Source: an uncultured Geobacteraceae bacterium (GTDB lineage Bacteria; Desulfobacterota; Desulfuromonadia; Geobacterales; Pseudopelobacteraceae). From it: DNA of 64,000 bases. How positions within the stretch are numbered: position 1 is the first letter of the stretch; each line of letters starts with the position of its first letter. Below are positions 17,206-25,854 of this stretch, piece after piece. Below the pieces are notes generated by a model that saw nothing but the letters and a program-made list of their open reading frames with translations, was not told the origin of the DNA and did not search any database. The DNA is taken from contig CAJAFV010000080.1 of assembly GCA_903939115.1 (NCBI GenBank), forward strand, positions 1 through 64,000. The letters run 5' to 3'. The translations under genes were made by a program, and so were the position numbers.

Positions 17206-17327
17206 AACTTTGAATCAAGAGTGAAATCAAGGCGGCGAGGATTGAGGCGACGAAGACATACAACCAGTATGTTGAGGAGCCGAAGACGAGCCAACGAAGA
17301 TAGCGCCTTGATTTACAATTGGAATTA
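17206..17327 (-). repeat. Dispersed post-stop repeat, copy A
   Basis: Read on the minus strand it begins with the TAA of cheB, then TTCCAATTGTAAATCAAGG. It contains the core GTTGGCTCGTCTTCGGCTCC and a CATACTGGTTGTATG arm, and closes with a CAAGGCGG segment. Internal inverted repeats are at 17224-17234 and 17304-17314 (AAATCAAGGCG and complement). It is homologous to the elements at 39380, 56011 and, more weakly, 25021. Confidence 0.75.
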
Positions 17328-18401
17328 CATCAACTTCGTGATCGCAGTGCCGATCTGACCCAGCGGCAGAACTTCATCGGCCACGCCCCCATCAACGCAG
17401 GCTTTCGGCATGCCGTAAATAGTTGAGGTCGCTTCGTCCTGCGCAATGGTAACGCCACCTTTCTGCTTGAGCAACTGCATCCCCTTGAAACCGTCACTGC
17501 CCATACCTGTTAAGATAACCCCCAGCATCGCTCCGTTTGTTGCCTCTACCATACTTGACAGCATCAGGTCAATTGAGGGGATATAGACAAAGTTGGGATG
17601 GGCGCTGGTCGGCTGGGTCTTGACAAAAATGTTTGAGCCCTGACGGACAAGCGTCGTGTGCATACCACCCGGCGCAATCAGTGCCAGCCCCGGCTTAAGA
17701 ATGTCACCATCAACCGCTTCACGGATGGTCATGGAACATTTATCGTTCAGTCGGTCCGCATAGGGCCCGGTAAACGCTTTCGGCATGTGGATGGCTACCA
17801 TGATGCCATACGGAAAGTTGGCCGGAATGCGCATGAGGACCTCTTGCAGGGCGACCGGACCTCCGGTTGAAGCGCCGATGCCGACGTACTGTATTTTTTT
17901 CCCGGCACATTTGGCAGATGGCTGTTGCTGAGGCATCGTTATCGATGGAGGTGCCGGACGTATTACTGCGGGCATACGGTGGATGTGAGACGCAATTGCC
18001 TCCTTTATTTTTCGCATCAGTTCCTGGCGAAAAATATTTTGGGCATCTCCCGAGTCGGAAACTCTATTGGAAATATAATCAATGGCACCTGCTTCAAGTG
18101 CTTCAAACGTAGATTTTGCCCCCTCGTTGGTCACGGATGATACCATGATGACTTTGGTCGGCGCTTTGGCCATGATCTGTTTCAGGGTGGCAATGCCATC
18201 CATACGCGGCATTTCGATATCCATCGTAATGAGATCCGGTTTGAGGGCTATCGCCTTTTCAAGAGCTTCAACACCATCGGCGGCGGTACCGACAACGTCA
18301 AAGGTTGGTTCTTTTGACAGAATGCTACGGATAGCCATGCGCATGAATGAAGAATCATCAACGATTAGTATTCTGGTTTTTGTCTGATGCTGCAGTATCA
18401 T
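17325..18401 (-). CDS. cheB: Chemotaxis methylesterase/glutamine deamidase CheB
   Basis: 358 residues: a receiver (ILIVDDSSFMRMAI, Asp in LITMDIEMPRMDG) and the methylesterase domain with catalytic Ser (GIGASTGGPVALQEVL), His (VAIHMPKAFTGPYADRL) and Asp (GMGSDG). It removes methyl groups from chemoreceptors when phosphorylated by CheA. It is the last gene of the cheW-cheA-cheR-HDOD-cheB cluster. Its TAA stop coincides with the edge of an intergenic repeat. Confidence 0.97.
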   Translation of the reverse strand: MILQHQTKTRILIVDDSSFMRMAIRSILSKEPTFDVVGTAADGVEALEKAIALKPDLITMDIEMPRMDGIATLKQIMAKAPTKVIMVSSVTNEGAKSTFEALEAGAIDYISNRVSDSGDAQNIFRQELMRKIKEAIASHIHRMPAVIRPAPPSITMPQQQPSAKCAGKKIQYVGIGASTGGPVALQEVLMRIPANFPYGIMVAIHMPKAFTGPYADRLNDKCSMTIREAVDGDILKPGLALIAPGGMHTTLVRQGSNIFVKTQPTSAHPNFVYIPSIDLMLSSMVEATNGAMLGVILTGMGSDGFKGMQLLKQKGGVTIAQDEATSTIYGMPKACVDGGVADEVLPLGQIGTAITKLM

Positions 18402-18424
18402 AAGAACATCGCCTTTTAGGTCCG

Positions 18425-19318
18425 TCAGGATGGGGCAAATATTGAGGCGACCAACGCCGTAACATCTGGAATCGCGTCATCCAGTTCATAGCAGAAGCGC
18501 TCTACATCGATCTGTGCCAGTTCCGGATATTTATCCATAAGAATAGTCCACGCTTCTTCTTCACATAAATTGAAGCAGATCCACTCACGTCCTCCAAAAT
18601 TTAAACCACGCACTGTACAGAAAAGATCTGCGACATTTACGATGGCGCAGAGAACCGGGTCTACCTTGGCTTGACCCGGGTTATGGTGATAGGCAATAAC
18701 ATCACAATAGGAATCGGGGAAGTTCCATTTTCGTGCCATACTGAGCCCGATCTCGCAGTGGGTTGTGCCGAGCAGTTTTTCTTCAGCTTCAACAAGTTTA
18801 ACCGGGTGGATTTTAATATGCTCCAGCACCTCCGTAAAGGGGTCGCGGAGGAACGTACTCAAAAAAACTTCACCCAAATCATGTATTATACCAGCAATAT
18901 ACGCTTTTTCGAAGTCGCGATAGCCGATTTTCTGAGCAATTATTTTTGACACCATTCCGACACCGAAGGAATGCTCCCAAAAAAAATTCAGCTCCAACGC
19001 CCCTGATGTGTCATCAAAGGCATTAATAACAGATGTTGTCAGGGCAAGCTCACGTATGTGACGTAAGCCAAGGTACACCAGAGCGCGTTTCAGGGAGCTT
19101 ATTTCCTGAGTCGGCTTATAAACCGGTGAGTTCAGCAGTTTCATGACCCGCGCCGTCATGACCTGATCTGTCAACATCAGGTCGGCGATCTCGTCAATGC
19201 TGACTTCGGGGTCATCCAGGAGTAGCAGTACTTTTGTCGCGACAATCGGTATGGTCGGAAGGTCGTCAACGGCTCCCACCACAATTTCTGCACGCTCCAG
19301 CATCTGATTCTTATCCAT
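18425..19318 (-). CDS. HDOD domain protein in chemotaxis operon
   Basis: 297 residues from the ATG of MDKNQMLERAEI; the longer in-frame extension overlaps cheR and has no HDOD similarity. The HDOD domain covers about 20-215 (LPTIPIVATKVLLLLDDPEVSIDEIA, MKLLNSP, HDLGEVFLSTFL). HDOD proteins resemble HD phosphohydrolases and often take part in signalling, although many lack catalysis. Its position between cheR and cheB suggests a role in this chemosensory pathway. Confidence 0.88.
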   Translation of the reverse strand: MDKNQMLERAEIVVGAVDDLPTIPIVATKVLLLLDDPEVSIDEIADLMLTDQVMTARVMKLLNSPVYKPTQEISSLKRALVYLGLRHIRELALTTSVINAFDDTSGALELNFFWEHSFGVGMVSKIIAQKIGYRDFEKAYIAGIIHDLGEVFLSTFLRDPFTEVLEHIKIHPVKLVEAEEKLLGTTHCEIGLSMARKWNFPDSYCDVIAYHHNPGQAKVDPVLCAIVNVADLFCTVRGLNFGGREWICFNLCEEEAWTILMDKYPELAQIDVERFCYELDDAIPDVTALVASIFAPS

Positions 19319-19337
19319 ATATAAAAAACCTCTCAGG

Positions 19338-20165
19338 CTATTTCTTGTAGCCGAAACCGCCGGGAAAATGAACTGTCTTGAATTTGTCGTTGACGCCATG
19401 CAGGGACTCTGATTGGCCGACAAAGAAGTATCCGTAGGGCTGCAGGTTGTTATAAAAGTGCTGGACAACTTTTGATTTTGAAGCGGTGTCAAAATAGATC
19501 AAAACATTGGCGCAGAAAATGAAATCAAAGCTCTTCATGAAAATCATTTTTGAGTCTTCATACAGATTGAGCTTGTTGAATGTGACAAACTTTTTTACCT
19601 CGGGAGACAGAATAAACTTGCCGTTATCCTCGCGGATATATTTATGTTTGTACGCATCAGGAATATTTCGAACGGAATAGGCGTTGTAAATCCCTTCCTT
19701 GGCCTGAGCGACAACCGTTTCATTAATGTCCGTACCGACGATTTCAATGATCCAGTCTTTCAGTAGTGTTGAACGCTTTTCAAGGAGGATCATCGCCATG
19801 GTATAGGCTTCTTCCCCGGATGATGACGCCGCACTCCAGATCCTCAATTTACGGAATCCCATTTTGTTTTTAATTTCTACAAGTTCCGGCAGCAGCTTGT
19901 TCTCCAACGCCGCGAGCTGGGGGACATTCCTGAAAAAATACGTTTCATTGGTTGTTATTTCATTCATCAAAAAATTTAATTCTTTCGAGCCGAGCGGAGA
20001 TTTGAGCAGCTGGAAGTAATCCTGACAGCTCTTTGTAGCGGTCGCTTCCATGCGGCGCGTGAGCCTGCTTTCAAGAAAATATTTCTTGGTGGTATGAAAA
20101 TACATTCCGCAAATATTGTAAATAAAATCGCGGAGTTGCTCAAAATCTCTGTCGCTTATGGCCAC
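19338..20165 (-). CDS. cheR: Chemotaxis methyltransferase CheR
   Basis: 275 residues with the helical N-terminal domain and the SAM-binding CheR domain (NETYFFRNVPQ, RIWSAASSSGEEAYTMAM, EIVGTDINETVVAQA, FDFIFCANVLIYFD). It methylates glutamates of chemoreceptors using S-adenosylmethionine. The start is GTG, supported by AAGGAG seven bases upstream. It lies between cheA and the HDOD gene on the minus strand. Confidence 0.96.
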   Translation of the reverse strand: MAISDRDFEQLRDFIYNICGMYFHTTKKYFLESRLTRRMEATATKSCQDYFQLLKSPLGSKELNFLMNEITTNETYFFRNVPQLAALENKLLPELVEIKNKMGFRKLRIWSAASSSGEEAYTMAMILLEKRSTLLKDWIIEIVGTDINETVVAQAKEGIYNAYSVRNIPDAYKHKYIREDNGKFILSPEVKKFVTFNKLNLYEDSKMIFMKSFDFIFCANVLIYFDTASKSKVVQHFYNNLQPYGYFFVGQSESLHGVNDKFKTVHFPGGFGYKK

Positions 20166-20227
20166 GAATTCACTCCTTGCTATTCACTGCCTGCTGTAAT
20201 GAAGTAAAAACTGCTGTTGCTACGGCT

Positions 20228-21994
20228 TTATTCGCAGACTTCCGACAGTGCCACCGGATCAATAATCAGGGCGACTCGTCCGTCACCCAGAACGGTGGAA
20301 CCGGCAATTCCTGGGATATGTGCCAGGTAGTTGCCAAGCGATTTGATGGCAACCTCCTGTTGACCAACCAATCGGGTCACGACGAGTCCCATCCTCTTCT
20401 CGGCGGCTCCGACAACAACGACAAAACATAAATTATCAATTTCACCGCGTGGCAGAACATTGAAAAATTTCTGCAATCGGATCAGCGGCAGTACGAAGTC
20501 ACGCAGCTTCAGAACCTCCTGTCCGCTAATCTGATGGAATTGACGTTGATCAACCCGGAGAGCCTCGAGTACTGATGACAGAGGTATGGAGTAGATCTCT
20601 CCTTCAACTTCAACAAGAAGTGACTGGATAATCGCCAAAGTGAGCGGCAAGCGCAAAATGAATTCAGATCCGAGCCCTTTGGTACTTTTTATTTCAATCA
20701 GGCCGCTCAGCTTTTTAATATTTGTCTTGACCACATCCATACCGACACCGCGACCAGAAAGGTCAGTAGCCTTATCCTTGGTCGAAAAACCGGGAAGGAA
20801 CAGCAGATCAAAAATTTCCCGTTGGCTCATTCCAGCAAATTGATCTTCTGTGATGAGACCTTTTTCGATCGCCTTACGCCCAACCTGATCAGTATTTATA
20901 CCGTTCCCGTCATCTTTAATACTGATTATTATTTGGTTTCCTTCGTGCACGGCAGAGAGTATGAGTGTGCCGCCCCTTGGTTTGCCCGCAGCCAGTCGAA
21001 CATCCGGCGTTTCAAGCCCGTGGTCCATAGCGTTTCTAATCAGGTGGATCAACGGATCCCCGATTTCGTCAACAACGGATCGGTCGAGCTCAGTCTCCTC
21101 ACCAATTATCTGCAGTTCAACCTCTTTACCCAGATCGCGGGCCATGCTGCGGACGATCCGGGGGAATTTTTTAAAGACCTTCTCAACCGGAATCATGCGC
21201 ATTTTGAACACTTGCATCTGTAGTTCAGAAGTGACTAAACCGACCCGCTTGGTAAGTTTACCGAATTCTTCGTTAAAGTCGGGCCGCTGTACATCATTTT
21301 GCTGTAAGTCCTGATTGATCTGGATCATGCGGTTACGCTCAAGCACCAGTTCGCCGACCTGATTCATCAGATCATCGAGTCGCTTGACATCAACCCTGAC
21401 AGTGGAGTTGTCGGAGAGGTCATCACCGCCTTTCCCCTCAACAGGTTTGGGAGGTGCAGGAACCTTTTTGGGGACAAGGTCAGAAGCCGGTTTAGGTGCC
21501 GGCGCCGGTGCCGGGATCGGTGCATGTGTCGGTGCGGGTGCAGGGGCAGAGTTAGGGGTGGGAGCCGCAGCAGTTGCTGCCTGCCTGGTGACTCCGCTAT
21601 TGTCCAAGAGGTATGGTATTAGTTTGTTTATAGTCCCATCTATTTCCCGTTCCTGGATAGTGCCGGCTTTAATGTCACTTACCAGGAGTTTGACAAGGCT
21701 CGTCGCCTCCAGAATAACATCCATGATCTCAGGGTTTACCGCTAACTCGCCTTTACGAAGCCGGTTGAGAACATCTTCAGTTTTATGGGTAACCTTGACA
21801 AGCAGATCAAATCCAAGAAAGCTTGAGACGCCTTTTATGGTGTGAATCGAGCGGAAAATCCGATTCATCAGCTCGGTGTCATCAGAAGCCTTTTCGAGGG
21901 TAATGAGATCTTCATCAAGCTTTCCAAGCAACTCAGTGGTTTCGGCAAGAAACCCGTCAAGCAGTTCCTGGTCTTCGCTGTCAATAGGGGGCAT
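20228..21994 (-). CDS. cheA: Chemotaxis histidine kinase CheA
   Basis: 588 residues. P1 HPt domain (IFRSIHTIKGVSSFLGF, phospho-His near residue 51), a Pro/Ala linker of about 50 residues (140-190) in place of a recognisable P2 domain, P3 dimerisation (VDVKRLDDLMNQVGELV), P4 ATPase (HLIRNAMDHGLE, SGRGVGMDVVK) and a CheW-like P5. It phosphorylates CheB and a CheY. The short linker without P2 may lower phosphotransfer specificity. It is downstream of cheW. Confidence 0.96.
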   Translation of the reverse strand: MPPIDSEDQELLDGFLAETTELLGKLDEDLITLEKASDDTELMNRIFRSIHTIKGVSSFLGFDLLVKVTHKTEDVLNRLRKGELAVNPEIMDVILEATSLVKLLVSDIKAGTIQEREIDGTINKLIPYLLDNSGVTRQAATAAAPTPNSAPAPAPTHAPIPAPAPAPKPASDLVPKKVPAPPKPVEGKGGDDLSDNSTVRVDVKRLDDLMNQVGELVLERNRMIQINQDLQQNDVQRPDFNEEFGKLTKRVGLVTSELQMQVFKMRMIPVEKVFKKFPRIVRSMARDLGKEVELQIIGEETELDRSVVDEIGDPLIHLIRNAMDHGLETPDVRLAAGKPRGGTLILSAVHEGNQIIISIKDDGNGINTDQVGRKAIEKGLITEDQFAGMSQREIFDLLFLPGFSTKDKATDLSGRGVGMDVVKTNIKKLSGLIEIKSTKGLGSEFILRLPLTLAIIQSLLVEVEGEIYSIPLSSVLEALRVDQRQFHQISGQEVLKLRDFVLPLIRLQKFFNVLPRGEIDNLCFVVVVGAAEKRMGLVVTRLVGQQEVAIKSLGNYLAHIPGIAGSTVLGDGRVALIIDPVALSEVCE

Positions 21995-22035
21995 ATCACA
22001 CGCTTCCTGAAAAATGTAATGGAGCTGAGATTTTG

Positions 22036-22530
22036 TTACATTCCGTTGAATAGATTTTTTTCATCATGGGAAAACATCTTCTCCAGGGTGAGCAGAACAA
22101 GTAAGCGCTCGGCCTGGTTTATGACTCCTGCAATACATTCGTGTGCAACGCCGCCGGCAACCATTGCAGGTGCCGGTTGGATTTCACTGCTGGAGATTCG
22201 TATGACTTCCGATACGGCGTCAACAATAAATCCCATCAGCTCCTCTCCCATATTCATCACCATGATTCTCGTCTGCTTGTCATTTTCTGTTGCAATCAGG
22301 CCAAACTTTTTCCTCATGCAGATTATCGGCACAACCTTGCCTCGTAGATTGATAACCCCCTCAACGTAATGCGGAGCATTCGGTACCCGTGTAACATCAG
22401 GCATACGGATAATTTCGCACACTTTCAAGACATCTACGCCATACTCTTCCTGGTCGAGGTTGAAGCTAACCAGCTGTATAAATCCACCATGCGTGTTCTC
22501 ACTCTTTACAGGCACAAGTGCATTCTGCAT
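22036..22530 (-). CDS. cheW: Chemotaxis coupling protein CheW
   Basis: 164 residues, a single CheW domain (FNLDQEEYGVDVLKVCEIIR, VINLRGKVVPIICMRKKF, GFIVDAVSEVIRI). It couples CheA to chemoreceptors. The ATG is preferred over a TTG one codon upstream because a GAGGAG site sits eight bases before it. First gene of the cluster; no receptor or CheY gene is adjacent on this strand. Confidence 0.94.
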   Translation of the reverse strand: MQNALVPVKSENTHGGFIQLVSFNLDQEEYGVDVLKVCEIIRMPDVTRVPNAPHYVEGVINLRGKVVPIICMRKKFGLIATENDKQTRIMVMNMGEELMGFIVDAVSEVIRISSSEIQPAPAMVAGGVAHECIAGVINQAERLLVLLTLEKMFSHDEKNLFNGM

Positions 22531-22724
22531 CAATCGCTCTCCTCAAAAAAAATAGCTGTCAAACATACGTGTCTAATATAACTGTCAAAAAACTGGTATG
22601 TAATTTCGGCAATTTACCATGCATTAGTAATCTATATCAAGTGCCATACAATAAAAATCCAAAATAGTTATTTTGCCCGGATCGGACCTCTCGTAATGGC
22701 TGAAAGGCAATGAAAGTCATTTTA

Positions 22725-22753
22725 TTGACATTTATCTCATTGTATGGTTTATA
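22725..22753 (+). promoter_or_regulatory. Candidate sigma-70 promoter before the sigma-54 regulator
   Basis: TTGACA (22725-22730), a 17-base spacer, then TTTATA (22748-22753). The predicted transcript would start near 22760, about 30 bases before the ATG at 22790. No sigma-54 motif with correct spacing was seen in this divergent spacer. Confidence 0.5.
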
Positions 22754-22789
22754 GTTCTGTTACAACCTAATTCAGGGGGTTTACAACGT

Positions 22790-24196
22790 ATGCTCGAGAA
22801 TGGCTCTATTTTTATAGCGGATAATGATGTTAAAACTCGTGACCTGGTGTCGGCTTTTTTGACATATCAGGGGTACAACATCACAGTCGCAGAGGGGAGT
22901 GAGCCTTTTTTTGACACTATTCAAAAAAACAACGTTGATCTAGTCATAGCAGATTTGACGTATCTGCAGGCTATAGCTCCCGATTTCAAAGAGCGTATAT
23001 CGGCGGATAATCCGCTGATGGTGCTGATCGGGTATGGTGAGACAGCCGGTGCGGAGCTTAAAAAAGCTGCCAGTGACAGTATATTCACCCTTCCGAAGCC
23101 GCTGAATCTTGATGAGCTTGAAAGCCTCGTGATGCGGGCTCGTGAGTACCAATCAATAAAAATGTACGACCGTTCGACTGAAGGCTCTGTTCAAAATCAA
23201 CTTCTTTCGTCCACGATGATCGGTTCAAGTGCTCCGATGCAGGCGCTGTTTGAAATGATCACCAAGGTTGCTGCTTCGAATGCAACCGTTCTGATTCAAG
23301 GAGAATCCGGTACCGGCAAAGAACTTGCAGCAAGAGCTATTCATCAGTTAAGCGACAGGCACCGGAAAAACTTTGTTCCGGTAAACTGCGCTGCAATTCC
23401 TGACGACCTGCTGGAAAGTGAATTGTTCGGGCATGTCAAGGGATCATTCACAGGAGCCTATGCCAACCGTGCCGGTCGTTTTGAAATGGCTGACAAGGGA
23501 ACGCTGTTCCTGGATGAAATTGGCGATATGAAAGCCAATTTACAGGTAAAACTGTTGAGGGTTCTCCAAAATAGAGAATTTGAGCCGGTCGGCGCATCAA
23601 AATCACAAAAAGTTGATGTCCGCATTGTTGCTGCAACAAATAAGAATCTTGAAGAATTGGTCGTTAGTCGTGATTTTCGTGAAGATCTGTATTACCGGTT
23701 GTCGGTTATCCCGATAACAATCCCGCCGCTCCGTGAGCGGAGAGAAGATATTCCGGTACTTATTCATACGTTTCTGACGCGCTTCAATGCCGATAAACGT
23801 CACGCAGTAAAAGGGTTTTCACGTGACTCGCTCGGTATTCTCTGTAATTATGAATGGCCGGGAAATGTCAGAGAGCTGGAAAATCTGGTGGAGAGGCTCG
23901 TTATTCTGAAAGGAAGCGGTCTTATTGTCCCGGATGACCTGCCGGAGAAGTATCTTTCAGGGAAAGTACCGTATACCGCACCGACTCAGGCGTTTGTGCC
24001 ATCGTCAGACCACATACTTCCTGAAGGTGGAATTTGTCTCAATTCTGCTGTGGAAAATTTTGAGAACAATCTTATTATGCAGGCACTTACCCGTTCCGGG
24101 GGGAATAAAAAGGAGGCGGCACTGCTCCTTGATTTGAAGAGAACTACTTTGATTGAAAAGTTGAAGAAAAAAAATCTGGCCTTCAGCGGAGATTAA
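22790..24196 (+). CDS. Sigma-54 dependent response regulator
   Basis: 468 residues: a receiver (about 5-120), an AAA+ domain (Walker A GESGTGKE, loop GSFTGA, Walker B GTLFLDEIGD, RNREFEPVG, YEWPGNVRELENL) and a C-terminal helix-turn-helix (KKEAALLLDLKRTTLIEKL). The receiver keeps Asp55 and the Lys of LPKPL, but the conserved Thr/Ser of the switch is Ile80 (LMVLIGYGE), so signalling may be altered. It is followed six bases later by a lytic transglycosylase, and divergent from the chemotaxis cluster, which makes a motility or envelope regulon plausible. Confidence 0.93.
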   Translation: MLENGSIFIADNDVKTRDLVSAFLTYQGYNITVAEGSEPFFDTIQKNNVDLVIADLTYLQAIAPDFKERISADNPLMVLIGYGETAGAELKKAASDSIFTLPKPLNLDELESLVMRAREYQSIKMYDRSTEGSVQNQLLSSTMIGSSAPMQALFEMITKVAASNATVLIQGESGTGKELAARAIHQLSDRHRKNFVPVNCAAIPDDLLESELFGHVKGSFTGAYANRAGRFEMADKGTLFLDEIGDMKANLQVKLLRVLQNREFEPVGASKSQKVDVRIVAATNKNLEELVVSRDFREDLYYRLSVIPITIPPLRERREDIPVLIHTFLTRFNADKRHAVKGFSRDSLGILCNYEWPGNVRELENLVERLVILKGSGLIVPDDLPEKYLSGKVPYTAPTQAFVPSSDHILPEGGICLNSAVENFENNLIMQALTRSGGNKKEAALLLDLKRTTLIEKLKKKNLAFSGD

Positions 24197-24202
24197 TAAT
24201 TC

Positions 24203-25018
24203 ATGTCGCTCACAGTAGATAAGCTCTCATTATTGGCATCGCTGATTCCACCTCGACAAAAGTCTGATGTCACTACCGTCCCGCAGGGGAGCGGTTTTGC
24301 AGACAAATTCGATAAAGCGCTTGATAATGTCGTTTCTCCTGCTTCGACGGCTACCAGTAAAGCCAAGGAGTTGGCGCAATCCCTCACCATGCAGATGCTG
24401 GAGAGTTCACTTTCCCTCTCCGGAGATTACCCCGTAAATAATGCCGTTCCGACCGGCATGCCGCAAATGCCGTCAGCACGCGCCCTTCTGGAGGCATATC
24501 GAACCAATCTGGCAGCAGGCGAAGAGCAATCCTCCCCGCAACCAACATCTGCTCCATCACAACTCAGCGATTTTACTGATGCCCCGACCGTGAGTGCGCC
24601 CGCAGTACAGCCATCCAAAGGTTACAGCGAAACGGCCTCATGGCTTGACCCGATTATTTCCAAGGCGTCTCAGAAATATGGTGTTGATGTCGGACTTATA
24701 AAGGCGGTCATCAAGGCCGAAAGTGATTTCAACCCACAGGCGGTGTCGCACGCCGGTGCACGCGGGTTGATGCAGCTTATGCCGTCGACGGCACGTTCGC
24801 TTGGAGTCAGCGATTCATTTGACCCGGAACAGAACGTGATGGGCGGCACCCGCTTCCTCAAGGATATGCTTCAGCGGTACAATGGCAACGTGGATGCCGC
24901 CTTGGCGGCCTATAACTGGGGGCCGGGCAACGTTGATAAACGCCCGGAGCATCTGCCGCGCGAAACACGTGACTATCTGGCGCGTGTTAAACAGCTCTAC
25001 GCTTCATTCAGTGGTTGA
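24203..25018 (+). CDS. Lytic transglycosylase (SLT domain)
   Basis: 271 residues. The N-terminal half (1-150) is low-complexity and rich in Ser, Pro and Ala, without a clear signal peptide. The C-terminal SLT domain (about 155-265) carries catalytic Glu in IKAVIKAESDFNPQAVS, then GARGLMQLMPSTAR, GGTRFLKDMLQRY and AALAAYNWGPGNVD. It cleaves the glycan strand of peptidoglycan with 1,6-anhydro product formation. The missing signal and the chemotaxis neighbourhood fit flagellum-associated transglycosylases, but this is inference. Confidence 0.88.
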   Translation: MSLTVDKLSLLASLIPPRQKSDVTTVPQGSGFADKFDKALDNVVSPASTATSKAKELAQSLTMQMLESSLSLSGDYPVNNAVPTGMPQMPSARALLEAYRTNLAAGEEQSSPQPTSAPSQLSDFTDAPTVSAPAVQPSKGYSETASWLDPIISKASQKYGVDVGLIKAVIKAESDFNPQAVSHAGARGLMQLMPSTARSLGVSDSFDPEQNVMGGTRFLKDMLQRYNGNVDAALAAYNWGPGNVDKRPEHLPRETRDYLARVKQLYASFSG

Positions 25019-25020
25019 TC

Positions 25021-25138
25021 TGTAATACCAAGTCGCAGTCAAACGATTACGTTGCCGGTTGCGTCGATTGCTCCTCAACGTACTGAACGTACGCCTCGCA
25101 GTCTCACCCCTCGCTTCACTCTTGATTCAGAATAACTT
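25021..25138 (+). repeat. Dispersed post-stop repeat, copy D (divergent)
   Basis: This stretch directly after the transglycosylase stop follows the same pattern as copies A-C: a TAATACCA start, GTTG..CGTC..GCTCCTCAACGTACTG in the middle, a GTACG arm, and CACTCTTGATTCAGAATAA at the end. It is clearly more diverged than copies A and B. It has the same orientation as the upstream gene. Confidence 0.55.
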
Positions 25139-25144
25139 CCAAAA

Positions 25145-25172
25145 GACAAAAGTTGCAACAGCAACAAATGTC
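25145..25172. repeat. Imperfect palindrome related to the one at 5653
   Basis: GACAAAAGTTGC (25145-25156) and GCAACAAATGTC (25161-25172) match as inverted arms at 9 of 12 positions. The core resembles the long palindrome at 5653-5697. Its role is unknown. Confidence 0.4.
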
Positions 25173-25176
25173 ACTT

Positions 25177-25443
25177 CTTTGTAACCAACCGATTAATATA
25201 AGTAAAACATGAATATAATCACTGAGTGTCAACTTTTAGCACTAACCACACAATTTTACTTTTATGCCGATTCTGAGATAACTATCCGACAAATAAATAA
25301 AAATAGTCTTTGAACGAGGTGGCGCATTTATTGCTCTATTTTTTAACAGCATTAATTATTTTTGCATGGCACGGTGTGCAGGGATTTAACAGGGACAGGC
25401 ATAATTAGCAGACCACTGTCTCCAAATTCAGGTAGGAGGAAAC
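25177..25443. other. AT-rich intergenic stretch
   Basis: No ORF, RNA gene or well-spaced promoter was recognised. A TGGCACGGTGTGCA string near 25373 resembles a sigma-54 site but has only 8 bases between GG and GC. The only clear element is a strong TAGGAGG ribosome-binding site just before 25444. Confidence 0.5.
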
Positions 25444-25821
25444 ATGTCGCATATTCTGGTGATCGACGATGCACCGCATATTCGTACCGTTTTAACCGAA
25501 CACCTCAAGCTCGAAGGTCATACCGTGGACACGGCCGAAAACGGCAAAGAAGGACTAAAACTGTTCGGCCTCAATCACTATGATCTGGTGATTACGGATG
25601 TTGTCATGCCAGAAAAAGATGGACTTGAAGTGCTTGCCGCACTGAAACCGCACGCTTCGGAAGTCGGGATAATTGTCATGTCGGGCGGTGCAGCGAAACT
25701 TGATCCACAATTACTGCTGAAGGCTGCAAAAGCTATGGGAGCCGACAGGGTTCTACCAAAGCCGCTTGATTTCTGGAAACTGCAGATTGCGGTGAAAGAA
25801 GTGCTGGCCGGGGTGCAATAG
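25444..25821 (+). CDS. Single-domain response regulator (CheY-like)
   Basis: 125 residues, a complete receiver without an output domain: acidic pair in LVIDDAPHI, phospho-Asp in LVITDVVMPEKDGLEV, Ser in VMSGG and Lys in LPKPLD. It is 33 bases upstream of a hybrid kinase and probably works with it. It could also take phosphate from the nearby CheA. A TAGGAGG site six bases from the ATG predicts strong translation. Confidence 0.93.
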   Translation: MSHILVIDDAPHIRTVLTEHLKLEGHTVDTAENGKEGLKLFGLNHYDLVITDVVMPEKDGLEVLAALKPHASEVGIIVMSGGAAKLDPQLLLKAAKAMGADRVLPKPLDFWKLQIAVKEVLAGVQ

Positions 25822-25854
25822 TTCCTGGCGCACATATTTAGTGGGGGCATCCGT

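Noticed and set aside
25371..25386. TGGCACGGTGTGCA as a sigma-54 promoter before the CheY-like gene
   Set aside because: Only 8 bases separate the GG and GC elements instead of 10.
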